Positions 16,750-25,763 are shown, counted from the stretch's first letter. The stretch is 64,000 bases of DNA from JALZCH01 sp036387135 (GCA_036387135.1 DASVUH010000057.1:18689-82688); one strand, 5' to 3'. Numbers and translations: made by a program. The notes: generated by a model from the sequence alone, not told the origin.

Positions 16750-17643
16750 TCAAAGCCAATCTTTGGTTGCTTCGAGCCACAGCGCCAATCCGCGCCACTC
16801 GCCGAACCGTTCGTAATGACGGCGAATTTGTTCGTCAGTCGCCAACGTTCCGTTATTGTGAATTTTGGCAAAACGCATCCGCAGGTAAGAATCGAGCGCC
16901 AAACCGTCGTATCTGCCGAGCAGTTTCAAAAGATTTTCCGCTGCATAATCGCCGCAGCCTTTAACGGATTTAATTTGTTTCTTCAACTCTTTGGTCGGCA
17001 AATGCGACTCTAACCAGCTTTCGACATCAACTTCTCCGCTTAAAATCTTATTCGCCAATTCGGGAAAATACGGCGCGCGATAACCGGCGCGAATTTCTTC
17101 GCGGTAAAATTCAACGGGCATTGCCGCCATTTTTTCGGGCGTCGGAAAACTTTTTCTGCCATCGGCGGTTGTCTCGCCGAGTTTTTCGACCAGATTTGCG
17201 ACCATTTTTTTCGTCAAAGCCCACGAGCAATTCGTCGTGCAAATCGTCTTGATTAAATCTTCAAAAACCGTCGGCGAGCGCAACAGCCTGCCCGAAGCGG
17301 TTTCCGAAATCCAGCGAAAATGTTTGTTTTTATCGGTCAGCCGGTAAAATTGCGAATAATCTTCGTCGAGCCGCAAGCAATGTCGAAAATCTTTGATAAC
17401 TTTACCGGCGATTTTTTCGTTCACGTCGCCGAAGATTTCAATTTCTAAACCGCCTTCTATTTCCCGAATCGAAGCCGCGACCGGCAAGGCGTTTTCAACG
17501 TCGAAAACTCTCGTCAAAATCCAGTTTTCTTTGTCCAATTCAAACGGCGGCAAATCGTACCAGCCGTGGCTGTAAACCGTTCGGCGAAAGTTGAAATCAG
17601 ACGGCGCGGCGATTTTAAAAGTAGAAGTAATTATTTTGTTCAT
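16750..17643 (-). CDS. DNA-3-methyladenine glycosylase-like HhH-GPD protein
   Basis: A base-excision repair glycosylase candidate of 297 residues. The helix-hairpin-helix SVKGCGDYAAENLLKLLGRY is followed by LALDSYLR, whose aspartate is at the catalytic position of the HhH-GPD superfamily. The N-terminal part (FKIAAPSDFNFRRTVYSHGW) is the AlkA/OGG-type leading domain. No iron-sulfur cysteine cluster is seen at the C terminus, which argues against EndoIII or MutY. Whether the lesion is an alkylated or an oxidised base cannot be decided. It is divergent from gcvT. Confidence 0.8.
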   Translation of the reverse strand: MNKIITSTFKIAAPSDFNFRRTVYSHGWYDLPPFELDKENWILTRVFDVENALPVAASIREIEGGLEIEIFGDVNEKIAGKVIKDFRHCLRLDEDYSQFYRLTDKNKHFRWISETASGRLLRSPTVFEDLIKTICTTNCSWALTKKMVANLVEKLGETTADGRKSFPTPEKMAAMPVEFYREEIRAGYRAPYFPELANKILSGEVDVESWLESHLPTKELKKQIKSVKGCGDYAAENLLKLLGRYDGLALDSYLRMRFAKIHNNGTLATDEQIRRHYERFGEWRGLALWLEATKDWL

Positions 17644-17745
17644 TACACGATAGAATTACGGCTTTCTTGACCTTGTAAAAGCGGGCGTGATACGTTGTTC
17701 GCTTGATTAGACTTTAATTTATTTTACCGATTCGGAGCAAAACTT

Positions 17746-18864
17746 TTGAGCGAAACAGAGCTTCAAAAAACGCCTTTAAATGACGCGCATCGTCGGCTTG
17801 GCGGCAAAATGATTGATTTCGGCGGTTGGGATATGCCCGTCCAATATTCCGCCGGAGTGATTGAAGAACATCTGCGAACCAGAACCGCTTGCGGGCTTTT
17901 CGACGTTTCGCATATGGGCGAAATTCACGTTGACGGCAAAGACGCGATTTCGTTTGTCAATCATTTGACGACAAACGACGTGACAAAGCTCGTTGACGGG
18001 CAGGCGCATTATTCGGCTTTGACAAATCCCGAAGGCGGAGTGATTGACGATTTGCTCGTTTATCGTTTCGGCGAAGAAAAGCTCTTTCTCGTCGTCAACG
18101 CTTCGACGCAGGATAACGATTGGGATTGGATTTCTTCCCAAAAGTCCGGTTTTGACGTTGATTTACGTCACGCTTCGGTTGAATATTGCCAGATTGCGAT
18201 TCAAGGTCCGCGCGCCGTCGAGATTCTTTCAACGCTTACTGATACTGATTTAAATTCAATTAAGTATTATCATTTTACAAACGGCGATGTTGACGGCGTG
18301 CCTTCGATAATTTCCCGAACCGGATACACGGGCGAAGACGGTTTTGAAGTTTACGCCGACGCCGCCAAAGCCGAACAGCTTTGGAACAAAATGCTCGATG
18401 CGGGCGATTACGGTGCTGAAAACGGAATTCTGCCCGCCGGACTCGCCGCGCGCAACACTTTGAGATTGGAAGCCGCGATGTCGCTTTACGGTCACGAGCT
18501 GGCGGAAGACATCACGCCGCTCGAAGCCGGACTTGGCTGGATTTGTAAATTGAACAAGGGCGAATTTATCGGGCGAGAAGCGCTGCAAAAACAAAAAGAA
18601 GCAGGCTTAAAACGCAAGCTCGTCGGTTTTGAAATGACGGACAAAGGCATCGGGCGCGACGGTTTCGATGTTTTGATAAACGGCGAAAAAGTCGGGCAAG
18701 TGACGAGCGGCTCGCCGGCTCCGTTTTTAAAGAAAAACGTCGGTCTGGCATTTGTTCCGACCGAATTTGCCAATGTCGGGCAGGAAATCGAAATTGACGT
18801 GCGCGGGCGTCGTTTAAAGGCGCAAATCGTTCCGACGCCGTTTTATAAACGCGAAAAAAAGTAG
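17746..18864 (+). CDS. gcvT: Aminomethyltransferase, glycine cleavage T protein
   Basis: T protein moves the methylene group from the aminomethyl-lipoyl H protein to tetrahydrofolate and releases ammonia. The 372-residue protein shows the GcvT signatures LFDVSHMGEI near the N terminus, GPRAVEIL, SRTGYTGEDGFE, and LRLEAAMSLYGHEL with the C-terminal barrel (VGQVTSGSPAPFLKKNVGLA). It starts with TTG preceded by GGAG. It opens the gcv operon. The 100-bp upstream gap is too short for a glycine riboswitch. Confidence 0.96.
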   Translation: MSETELQKTPLNDAHRRLGGKMIDFGGWDMPVQYSAGVIEEHLRTRTACGLFDVSHMGEIHVDGKDAISFVNHLTTNDVTKLVDGQAHYSALTNPEGGVIDDLLVYRFGEEKLFLVVNASTQDNDWDWISSQKSGFDVDLRHASVEYCQIAIQGPRAVEILSTLTDTDLNSIKYYHFTNGDVDGVPSIISRTGYTGEDGFEVYADAAKAEQLWNKMLDAGDYGAENGILPAGLAARNTLRLEAAMSLYGHELAEDITPLEAGLGWICKLNKGEFIGREALQKQKEAGLKRKLVGFEMTDKGIGRDGFDVLINGEKVGQVTSGSPAPFLKKNVGLAFVPTEFANVGQEIEIDVRGRRLKAQIVPTPFYKREKK

Positions 18865-18871
18865 CAAAATT

Positions 18872-19126
18872 ATGAATCCTCCTGATTTTATCTGTATGAA
18901 ATGCGGCGGGGCGATGGAGATCGGGGCGATTGTAGATCAAACTTATGGCGGCAAAATGCAATCGCGATGGGTTGAGGGCGAACCGATTGAATCTTTTTGG
19001 CGCGGCGGATTACAAACCGACGGAAAAGAGAAGTATAAAGTTAATACATACCGCTGCCAGGATTGCGGCTATTTAGAATCGTACGCGGTTGAAGTTGATA
19101 CACGCAAAAAATCTATTTTTGAATAA
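18872..19126 (+). CDS. Small zinc-ribbon protein inside the gcv operon
   Basis: An 84-residue protein with FICMKCGGAM at the N terminus and YRCQDCGYLES near the C terminus: two C-x-x-C knuckles for one zinc. Between them lies a conserved W/G-rich loop. The gap to gcvT is 7 bp. It resembles two more small proteins in this window (56254-56493 and 56525-56773). The family looks like the DUF6487-type zinc ribbons, which have no known role. Whether it has anything to do with glycine cleavage is open. Confidence 0.75.
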   Translation: MNPPDFICMKCGGAMEIGAIVDQTYGGKMQSRWVEGEPIESFWRGGLQTDGKEKYKVNTYRCQDCGYLESYAVEVDTRKKSIFE

Positions 19127-19144
19127 AACTATTTTTGAATAAAA
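19113..19144 (+). repeat. 16-bp tandem duplication between the zinc ribbon and gcvH
   Basis: The unit CTATTTTTGAATAAAA occurs twice without a gap. The first copy contains the stop codon of the zinc-ribbon gene, and the second fills the spacer up to the gcvH start at 19147. It looks like a recent slippage duplication. Confidence 0.8.
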
Positions 19145-19146
19145 CT

Positions 19147-19536
19147 ATGGCAAACGTTCCCGAAAATCTGCGTTATACGAAAGACCACGAATGGGTTTTG
19201 GTTGAAGGCGACACGGCGACAATCGGAATCACCGATTACGCGCAGGAATCGCTCGGCGATATTGTTTATGTTGACCTGCCGCAAATCGGCGCGGCTTTTA
19301 CGGCGCACGAATCAATCGGTTCGGTCGAATCGGTAAAAGCTGTTTCCGACATTTTTACGCCCGTTTCCGGCGAGGTGCTGGAAATTAACGAGGCTTTAAA
19401 CGATGCGCCCGAATCGGTCAACGCGGACGCTTACGGCGAATCCTGGATGGTCAAGTTTCGGCTGACAAATCCGTCGGAAATTGACGAGCTGATGGACGCC
19501 GCCGGTTATCAAGAATATTTAGAAGCAAACGCATAA
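19147..19536 (+). CDS. gcvH: Glycine cleavage system H protein
   Basis: H protein carries the lipoyl arm between the P, T and L proteins. The 129 residues match the family length. The lipoyl lysine lies in SIGSVESVKAVSD, and the N terminus reads PENLRYTKDHEWVLVEGD as is usual. The ATG at 19147 (MANVPEN) is preferred over an in-frame TTG at 19135. No Shine-Dalgarno is visible, because the upstream 16-bp tandem duplication occupies the site. Next comes a heptamer inverted-repeat element and gcvPA. Confidence 0.96.
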   Translation: MANVPENLRYTKDHEWVLVEGDTATIGITDYAQESLGDIVYVDLPQIGAAFTAHESIGSVESVKAVSDIFTPVSGEVLEINEALNDAPESVNADAYGESWMVKFRLTNPSEIDELMDAAGYQEYLEANA

Positions 19537-19540
19537 CAAT

Positions 19541-19646
19541 TGCGGAATGCGGAATGCGGAATGCGGAATGAAAAAGGAATTTCTTTCAAATATATTGAAA
19601 ACCTTTTAAATTCTGAAGATCCGCATTCCGCATTCCGCATTCCGCA
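19541..19646. repeat. Intercistronic heptamer inverted-repeat element (unit TGCGGAA)
   Basis: The left arm is four tandem copies of TGCGGAA. The right arm, from 19620, is the reverse-complement unit TTCCGCA, also about four copies. The arms pair perfectly over 27 bp (19541-19567 with 19620-19646). The 52-bp AT-rich spacer has its own small hairpin (TTTCAA with TTGAAA). The element fills the gap between the gcvH stop (19534-19536) and the gcvPA GTG start (19653). Its spacer shares a 13-nt core with the element at 40792-40907. Confidence 0.9.
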
Positions 19647-19652
19647 TTTCAA

Positions 19653-21005
19653 GTGAGGTATATTCCAAATTCGGCGGAAGAGCGCGCCGAAATGCTCGAA
19701 ATTGTCGGGCTTGATTCGGCAAACGATTTATTTCGCTCGATTCCGCAAGAGTTACAGCTTAATCGCGAGTTAAACATCACCGAGCCGCTTTCCGAACCGG
19801 AATTGATCGCCGGATTAGAAGCGATGGCTGAGGAAAATCGTGGAGCGAAACGCCCCACCTTTCTTGGCGCGGGCGCTTATTCACATTATTCGCCCACGAT
19901 TGTTGATTACATCATTCAACGCTCGGAGTTTTTTACTTCCTACACGCCTTACCAGCCGGAAATCACGCAAGGCACGCTTCAATATATTTTCGAGTTTCAG
20001 ACTCTGGTCTGCCAACTCACCGGAATGGAAGTCGCCAACGCTTCGATGTATGACGGCTCGACTTCGCTGGCGGAAGCATTTTTGATGGCGCAGCGCGTCA
20101 CGCGCCGCAACAAAGTCATAGTCCCTTCGACCGTTCACCCGGAATACCGCGAAGTCGCCAAGACCTATCTTCAACACGGCGACGCGCAAGTTGTGACAAT
20201 CGGATTCGACGCGGAAACGGGGAGAATCAATCTCGAAGATTTAAACGCGCAGCTCGACGACCAAACCGCCGCCGTTGCTGTGCAATCGCCCAACTTTTTC
20301 GGCTGCGTCGAAGATTTGCAGGCGCTTGCTGAAGCGGCGCACGCGGTCGGCGCGCTGCTGATTGTCGCTGTGACCGAAGCGATTTCGTTCGGCTTATTGA
20401 AAACACCGGGCGAATGCGGCGCGGATATTGTCGTCGCCGAGGGGCAATCGTTCGGCATTCCGCTTTCGTGCGGCGGTCCTTACGTCGGATTGTTTGCGAC
20501 GCGCGAAAAATTCGTTCGCCAAATGCCGGGCAGACTCGCGGGCGTCGCCTACGACAAAAACGGAAAACGAGGTTTTGTGCTAACGCTCTCGACGCGCGAG
20601 CAGCATATTCGCCGCGAAAAAGCGACCTCGAACATTTGCACAAATCAAGGGTTGATCGCGCTTGCCGCCACTGTTTATATGGAAACGATGGGACGCAAAG
20701 GCTTGCAGGAAGTCGCCGTGCAAAACGCGCAAAAAGCGGCTTATGCGGCAAAAAGAATTGCTGAAATCGAAGGCTTTTCGCCCGCTTTTACCGCGCCCCG
20801 CTTTAATGAATTTGTGATTCGAGCGCCCGGAAACGCCGCCGAATTGATGGAAAAACTCTGCACGGAAAAAGGAATGGTCGGCGGACTCGCGCTCTCGCGT
20901 TATTACCCGGAAAATCCGAACGATTTTCTCGTTTGCGTGACCGAAACAAACTCGCGCAAACAAATTGACGATTTAGTTGAGGGCTTAAAAGGCGTTTCAG
21001 CCTAA
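19653..21005 (+). CDS. gcvPA: Glycine dehydrogenase (decarboxylating) subunit 1
   Basis: The N-terminal half of P protein, separate from gcvPB as in many bacteria and archaea. P protein decarboxylates glycine and loads the aminomethyl group onto H protein. The 450 residues open with RYIPNSAEERAEML, typical of the family. Others seen are GAGAYSHYSPTIVDY, TPYQPEITQGTLQ, FETQ-like EFQTLVCQLTGMEVANASMYDG and the LSTREQHIRREKATSNICTNQ stretch. The start is GTG at 19653, six bases after the repeat arm, with no Shine-Dalgarno. Confidence 0.96.
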   Translation: MRYIPNSAEERAEMLEIVGLDSANDLFRSIPQELQLNRELNITEPLSEPELIAGLEAMAEENRGAKRPTFLGAGAYSHYSPTIVDYIIQRSEFFTSYTPYQPEITQGTLQYIFEFQTLVCQLTGMEVANASMYDGSTSLAEAFLMAQRVTRRNKVIVPSTVHPEYREVAKTYLQHGDAQVVTIGFDAETGRINLEDLNAQLDDQTAAVAVQSPNFFGCVEDLQALAEAAHAVGALLIVAVTEAISFGLLKTPGECGADIVVAEGQSFGIPLSCGGPYVGLFATREKFVRQMPGRLAGVAYDKNGKRGFVLTLSTREQHIRREKATSNICTNQGLIALAATVYMETMGRKGLQEVAVQNAQKAAYAAKRIAEIEGFSPAFTAPRFNEFVIRAPGNAAELMEKLCTEKGMVGGLALSRYYPENPNDFLVCVTETNSRKQIDDLVEGLKGVSA

Positions 21006-21041
21006 TTAACATAGGAAGTCCTTTGTCGAAAGGAGCAAATT

Positions 21042-22373
21042 ATGTTTGTCGAAGAAGATCGCGTTCGTGATTTTGACCGGCGGAAATTCTTGTCCGCTGT
21101 TGGCAAAGGACTCGGCGCAATGGCTGTTTCTTCGTCAGTTGTTGCTTCGTTATTTGAAAGTCTGCAAGCCGCAACAAAGGGAGTCGCGCATTTAACACCT
21201 GAACAAGCCGCGACGGATGAAGATTTCTGGGCGCAGATTCAGCAATCCTTTTCGGTCACGCGCGGAATTGTCAATTTAAATAACGGCGGCGTTTCTCCAA
21301 GCCCGCGAATTGTCACCGAGGCGCTGGTGCGTTACATCTGGCAGCAGGAAGACGCGACGGCTTATACGATGTGGCAGATTTTAGAGCCGCAATCGGAAAC
21401 GATTCGCACCGGACTGGCGGAAATTTTCGGCTGCGACCGCGAGGAAATAGCCATTACGCGCAACGCTTCGGAATCGCTCGAAATCTTGTTGATGGGTTTG
21501 GATTTAAAATCCGGCGATGAAATTCTGACCACGACGCAGGATTATCCGCGAATGCTGACGACTTTGCGACAGCGCGAACTGCGCGAAGGTTTAAAGCTCA
21601 AGCTGATTCAAATTCCGCTTGCGCCGAAAGACGTTAACGAAATCGCCGTTGCTTTTGAACGTGCCGTGACGCCAAAAACAAAGCTGATTTTAATTGCGCA
21701 CCAGATAAATTTGACCGGGCAGATCAATCCTGTCAAAACCGTGTGCGAAATGGCGCGGGCGCGCGGGATTGAAACAATCGTTGACGGCGCGCATTCGTTC
21801 GCGCAGTTTGATTTTAAACAAGCCGATTTGGGCTGCGATTATTTCGGAACTTCACTGCACAAATGGCTTTATGCGCCAAAAGGCAGCGGAATGCTCTATG
21901 TCAGAAAAGAGAAGATTCCGAAAGTCTGGGCGTTGATGGCGGCGGAAAATAAAAATGCCGCCGATATTCGCAAATTTGAAGAAATCGGGACGCATTCCGC
22001 CGCGCCGCGTCTGGCAATCGGCGAAGCGATTTTGTTCCACAACGCCATCGGCGGAAAACGCAAAGAAGCGCGTCTGCGTTATCTTTCGCGTTACTGGATG
22101 AACCGTTTGAAAAACGTTCCCGGCGTTCGATTCAACACTTCTTTTGACGATAAACAATCGTGCGCGATTGCCAATTTTCAAATCGGCAATTTAGACCCCG
22201 GAGCAATCGGCGGCTATTTAATGGCGAATCATAAAATCTTTACGACGCCGATTGTTCACGAAGAATTTAAAGGCATTCGCATCACGCCAAATGTTTATAC
22301 GACGCTCTGGGAACTGAATCGTTTCTGCGACATCGTCGAACAAATCGCCCGCAAAGGTTTGCCGAAAGTTTAA
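21042..22373 (+). CDS. Class V aminotransferase with Tat-type leader
   Basis: A PLP-dependent fold-type I enzyme of the isopenicillin N epimerase / cysteine desulfurase-like group. The N terminus has DRRKFLSAVGKGLGAMAVSS, a twin-arginine signal. The PLP lysine lies in TSLHKWLYAPKG, and the cofactor aspartate in IVDGAHSFAQ. The protein has 443 residues and a strong AAGGAG ribosome site. It lies between gcvPA and the methyltransferase. Its substrate is unknown and no link to glycine cleavage is known. The presence of a Tat leader suggests folding before export. Confidence 0.85.
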   Translation: MFVEEDRVRDFDRRKFLSAVGKGLGAMAVSSSVVASLFESLQAATKGVAHLTPEQAATDEDFWAQIQQSFSVTRGIVNLNNGGVSPSPRIVTEALVRYIWQQEDATAYTMWQILEPQSETIRTGLAEIFGCDREEIAITRNASESLEILLMGLDLKSGDEILTTTQDYPRMLTTLRQRELREGLKLKLIQIPLAPKDVNEIAVAFERAVTPKTKLILIAHQINLTGQINPVKTVCEMARARGIETIVDGAHSFAQFDFKQADLGCDYFGTSLHKWLYAPKGSGMLYVRKEKIPKVWALMAAENKNAADIRKFEEIGTHSAAPRLAIGEAILFHNAIGGKRKEARLRYLSRYWMNRLKNVPGVRFNTSFDDKQSCAIANFQIGNLDPGAIGGYLMANHKIFTTPIVHEEFKGIRITPNVYTTLWELNRFCDIVEQIARKGLPKV

Positions 22374-22375
22374 AA

Positions 22376-23275
22376 ATGAACGAGTTAAATGGGAACAATC
22401 AATCAAATTATCAAATTGTTAATGACAATTGTTTGAAAGTTTTGCCCAAATTAGAACGGGAAGTTGATTTGACGTTTCTCGACCCGCCATTTAATCAACA
22501 AAAAGAGTATCAATCTTGCAGCGACGATTTGCCCGAAAACGAATACTGGGAAATGATGCGTGAAGTTTGCGCGCAGGTTTGGCGGTTGACCAGCAGCGGC
22601 GGCGCGATTTATTTTATGCAACGCGAAAAAAATGCTGAAGCCGTTTTGCGAGTTTTGCGCGAAACCGGGTGGGAAATGCAAAACTTAATAGTTTGGAAAA
22701 AACTCACATCGGCTGTTCCTTCTTCTCTCAGGTTCGGCAAAAGTCATCAAATTATCGCTTTTGCGACAAAAGGCAGACGCCCGCGCGTTTTCAACCGTTT
22801 GCGGATTGATCCGCCCCTGCTCAAACATCAGAAGTACGAGCGCGAAAATGGTTGCTTTGTAACCGATGTTTGGGACGATATACGAGAATTGACGAGCGGT
22901 TATTTTGCAGGGGACGAGGCTTTTAGAAATGTTGACAATACACGTTTCCACAAACAACAATCTCCAATTGCGTTGCTTTTGCGAATAATTTTAAGCTCAT
23001 CAAAAGTCGGCGATAAAATTTTAGACCCATTTGCCGGAACGGGAACAACGGCTGTTGTCACTAAGCAAATAGAACGCAGTTCAATAAGTATTGAAGTTGA
23101 TGCGGAGAACGCTGCTTGCATTGAAAAACGTTTAGCTCAAATTCGAGATGCAGATAACTTGCATAAATTTTACAAAGATTATCTTTGTACGGAAAATTTT
23201 GGAGAAATTTGGGGCGCTAATTTACCGGTTGTAATCGCCGGCAGCAATGGCAAGCAAACTTTATTTTCAATATGA
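22376..23275 (+). CDS. Site-specific DNA methyltransferase (N4/N6 amino class, motif IV first)
   Basis: Adds a methyl group to adenine N6 or cytosine N4 in a target sequence. Motif IV DLTFLDPPFNQ is near residue 30 and the AdoMet motif I DPFAGTGTTAVV is near the C terminus. This is the beta-class order (IV, target recognition, I). It starts 2 bp after the aminotransferase stop, and its stop overlaps the start of the next gene by 4 bp, so it is read as part of the gcv operon. The recognition sequence cannot be deduced. The gene is more AT-rich towards its 3' end, a sign of transfer. Confidence 0.9.
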   Translation: MNELNGNNQSNYQIVNDNCLKVLPKLEREVDLTFLDPPFNQQKEYQSCSDDLPENEYWEMMREVCAQVWRLTSSGGAIYFMQREKNAEAVLRVLRETGWEMQNLIVWKKLTSAVPSSLRFGKSHQIIAFATKGRRPRVFNRLRIDPPLLKHQKYERENGCFVTDVWDDIRELTSGYFAGDEAFRNVDNTRFHKQQSPIALLLRIILSSSKVGDKILDPFAGTGTTAVVTKQIERSSISIEVDAENAACIEKRLAQIRDADNLHKFYKDYLCTENFGEIWGANLPVVIAGSNGKQTLFSI

Positions 23276-24075
23276 CAGCTTCAATTTACCATTTTTTTAA
23301 GAGTTTGATTGAAGATAAAGAAAGACTAAAATTATTCCCCAATTTGGAAAAGTTCCCTTTTGATCCGGGTTTACTTTCTTTTAGAAGAAAAGGGAAATTT
23401 CCCGATTTATGTATAAAGGTTTGTAAAAATAACGAACTTTTTACAGGTGGTGAGCTTATTGAAGTAAAAGATAGTGAAAAATATTGCGTCGCATCTTTTA
23501 ATTCCACAATCCCAACTGGCAGGAAAAATATTGTTGATGTTTTAGGGAAAAATACAAAAGCATACAAAGATTTGATAAAAGCAGATGGCGGAATATTTTT
23601 TGAAGAAAGAGATGTGTTTTATTTAGTTCGCGGTCGAGATGGAGTTAATGCAAAAGTTGCTTTGGTTCATGGTAGTTTTTTTGAAACAATTAAACCGGCA
23701 GATTTAATTGCAAAAGCATTTGCACAGGTTATGGAGGATAATTTTGAGAGAAATAGGATTGAAATGGACGAAAACTTTAAACAAGTAATAGAGAATTTCT
23801 CTCTCAAACAAGAGGATTTCAGTAAAGTAAGACACATTAAAAATGCTTCTATAAATTTACGCTTTAGAATTATGTCGGAAGCAGCACCAGAAGGAAATAT
23901 TTTAAGATACATCAATAGCAATACAATAAATTTAGTTCTTCCTTCAAACGATGAGCAAGATAATCTGAATGCTGCCAGAATGGAAGTTGTTTTTAATGAT
24001 GCTAATCTATTTGAAATCAATTTAATTAATCATCCTTTTAATGGGAATTTTTTCGTTTTTCAACAATCACTATAA
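23272..24075 (+). CDS. Putative type II restriction endonuclease (PD-ExK candidate)
   Basis: Not recognised by family. The 267-residue protein starts by a 4-bp overlap with the methyltransferase. Near residues 40-66 it has FPDLCIKV, then about 14 residues later GELIEVKDS, which reads as the PD-x(n)-E-x-K nuclease motif. This, the pairing with a methyltransferase and the strong AT bias relative to the flanks suggest the restriction partner of a type II system. The C-terminal half is charged and helical. It ends 4 bp before gcvPB. An alternative is a non-nuclease accessory protein. Confidence 0.6.
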   Translation: MTASIYHFFKSLIEDKERLKLFPNLEKFPFDPGLLSFRRKGKFPDLCIKVCKNNELFTGGELIEVKDSEKYCVASFNSTIPTGRKNIVDVLGKNTKAYKDLIKADGGIFFEERDVFYLVRGRDGVNAKVALVHGSFFETIKPADLIAKAFAQVMEDNFERNRIEMDENFKQVIENFSLKQEDFSKVRHIKNASINLRFRIMSEAAPEGNILRYINSNTINLVLPSNDEQDNLNAARMEVVFNDANLFEINLINHPFNGNFFVFQQSL

Positions 24076-24079
24076 TTTT

Positions 24080-25603
24080 ATGAGCATTACAAAAGTTACA
24101 CAACATCCATCGCAAAACGAGCCTTTGATTTTCGAGCGCTCGCAAACCGGGCGCGTCGGCTACGCTTTGCCGAAGCTCGACGTTGAGCAAACAAATCTCG
24201 ATGACATTTTGCCCGCCGAGCTGCGCCGGGCAGACGATTTGGAAGGACTGCCGGAAGTTTCCGAAGTTGACGTTGTAAGGCATTTTACCCGAATGTCAAC
24301 GTGGAATTATTCGATTGATCTCGGAATGTACCCACTCGGCTCCTGCACGATGAAATACAATTCGCGCTTGAACGAGAAGGTCGCCAGAATTCCCGGTTTC
24401 GCCAATCTGCATCCGCTCGCGCCCGAATCCGAATCGCAGGGCGCTTTGCGTCTGATGTATGAATTGCAGGAAATGCTCGCGGAAATCACAGGCTTGCCGG
24501 GCATCAGTTTGCAGCCAGCCGCCGGAGCGCAGGGGGAGATGACCGGCGTTCTTTTGATGCGCGCGTTTTTGGACGAGCGCGACGGCGAAGAATCGAAAAA
24601 TCGCCGCGTGATGCTGATTCCCGATTCGGCGCACGGCACAAATCCGGCGTCAGCCGCGATTGCCGGTTTTACAGTCAAAACCGTTAAATCCACCAAAGAA
24701 GGCTTGACCGATCTGGAGCATTTGAAACAGCTTTGCGCCGATGGCGGAATTGCCGGATTGATGCTGACAAACCCGAATACGGTGGGGCTTTTTGAAGTCA
24801 ACATAAAAGAAATCTGCAACATTATTCACGAAGCGGGCGGTCTGGTTTATATGGACGGCGCGAATATGAACGCGCTCGTCGGCGTCGCGCGTCCCGGCGA
24901 TATGGGTGTTGACGTGATTCATTTGAATCTTCATAAAACCTTTTCCACTCCGCACGGCGGCGGCGGTCCCGGTTCCGGTCCGTGCTGCTGCACTGCGGAA
25001 CTCGAAAAATATTTGCCTGTTCCGCGCGTCATCAAAGACGCCGAATCTTACAAATTAGATTTCAATTATCCGGCGACAATCGGGCGCGTCAAAGCGTTTT
25101 TCGGCAATTTCGGAATGTTTGTGCGCGCCTTTGCTTATATACAAACGCACGGCGCTTCGGGTTTGCGCGAAGCGACGGAAGCGGCGGTTTTAAACGCGCG
25201 CTATCTCGGACATTTTTTGCAGGAAGATTACGAAAAGCCTTTCACAGGCGATTCGATGCACGAAGTCATCTTTTCGCACAAACGACAGGCGCGCAAAGGA
25301 GTTCACACGCTCGATATTGCCAAACGCCTGATTGATTACGGCTTTCACCCGATGACGGTTTATTTTCCGCTGATTGTCGAAGGCGCGATGCTGATCGAAC
25401 CGACCGAATCGGTCGGCAGACAGGACTTGGACGCTTTTATCGAGGCGATGAAATCAATTAACGAGGAAACCGAAAACAATCCCGATTTAGTCATCGGCGC
25501 GCCGCACTCGACACGCATCGGCAGGTTGGACGAAGCGGCAGCCGCGCGCAAACCGGTTTTGCGTTGGAAATCCGAACAGGAAACTATGACGAAATCGGCT
25601 TAA
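24080..25603 (+). CDS. gcvPB: Glycine dehydrogenase (decarboxylating) subunit 2
   Basis: The C-terminal half of P protein with the PLP lysine in HLNLHKTFSTPHGGGGPGSGP. It also shows LGSCTMKYNSRLNEKVA and MLTNPNTVGLFE as in the family. The ATG at 24080 (MSITKV) gives 507 residues and is preferred over 24041, which overlaps the preceding gene. No Shine-Dalgarno is present, so it depends on coupling with the restriction gene upstream. A terminator follows. The position four bases after the inserted cassette indicates that the cassette entered between two cotranscribed genes. Confidence 0.96.
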   Translation: MSITKVTQHPSQNEPLIFERSQTGRVGYALPKLDVEQTNLDDILPAELRRADDLEGLPEVSEVDVVRHFTRMSTWNYSIDLGMYPLGSCTMKYNSRLNEKVARIPGFANLHPLAPESESQGALRLMYELQEMLAEITGLPGISLQPAAGAQGEMTGVLLMRAFLDERDGEESKNRRVMLIPDSAHGTNPASAAIAGFTVKTVKSTKEGLTDLEHLKQLCADGGIAGLMLTNPNTVGLFEVNIKEICNIIHEAGGLVYMDGANMNALVGVARPGDMGVDVIHLNLHKTFSTPHGGGGPGSGPCCCTAELEKYLPVPRVIKDAESYKLDFNYPATIGRVKAFFGNFGMFVRAFAYIQTHGASGLREATEAAVLNARYLGHFLQEDYEKPFTGDSMHEVIFSHKRQARKGVHTLDIAKRLIDYGFHPMTVYFPLIVEGAMLIEPTESVGRQDLDAFIEAMKSINEETENNPDLVIGAPHSTRIGRLDEAAAARKPVLRWKSEQETMTKSA

Positions 25604-25623
25604 AACAAATTTCTAATAAATCA

Positions 25624-25664
25624 AAAAAGCGAGCATTTATTAATTAAATGCTCGCTTTTTCTTT
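25624..25664 (+). terminator. Terminator at the end of the gcv operon
   Basis: A 16-bp perfect stem (25624-25639 with 25645-25660) with a 5-nt loop, followed by a T-rich tail. Confidence 0.88.
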
Positions 25665-25691
25665 TGTGAACGTATTTTGAGCAATCGGCGT

Positions 25692-25707
25692 TGGCACGTC
25701 TTTTGCA
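25692..25707 (+). promoter_or_regulatory. Sigma-54 (-24/-12) promoter
   Basis: TGGCACG (25692-25698), four bases, then TTGCA (25703-25707). The invariant GG and GC are 10 bp apart. This matches the RpoN consensus almost perfectly and lies about 120 bp upstream of the glycine-zipper gene. Transcription would start near 25719. No enhancer-binding activator gene is in the window. Confidence 0.8.
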
Positions 25708-25763
25708 GATTTCCATGACATCCTTTCAGTTGTATGAAAAACGTGCTTTTGAGTATTAAAAAC

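Noticed and set aside
17644..17745. Glycine riboswitch before gcvT
   Set aside because: The gap is about 100 bp, and no tandem aptamer pattern or expression-platform hairpin is visible.
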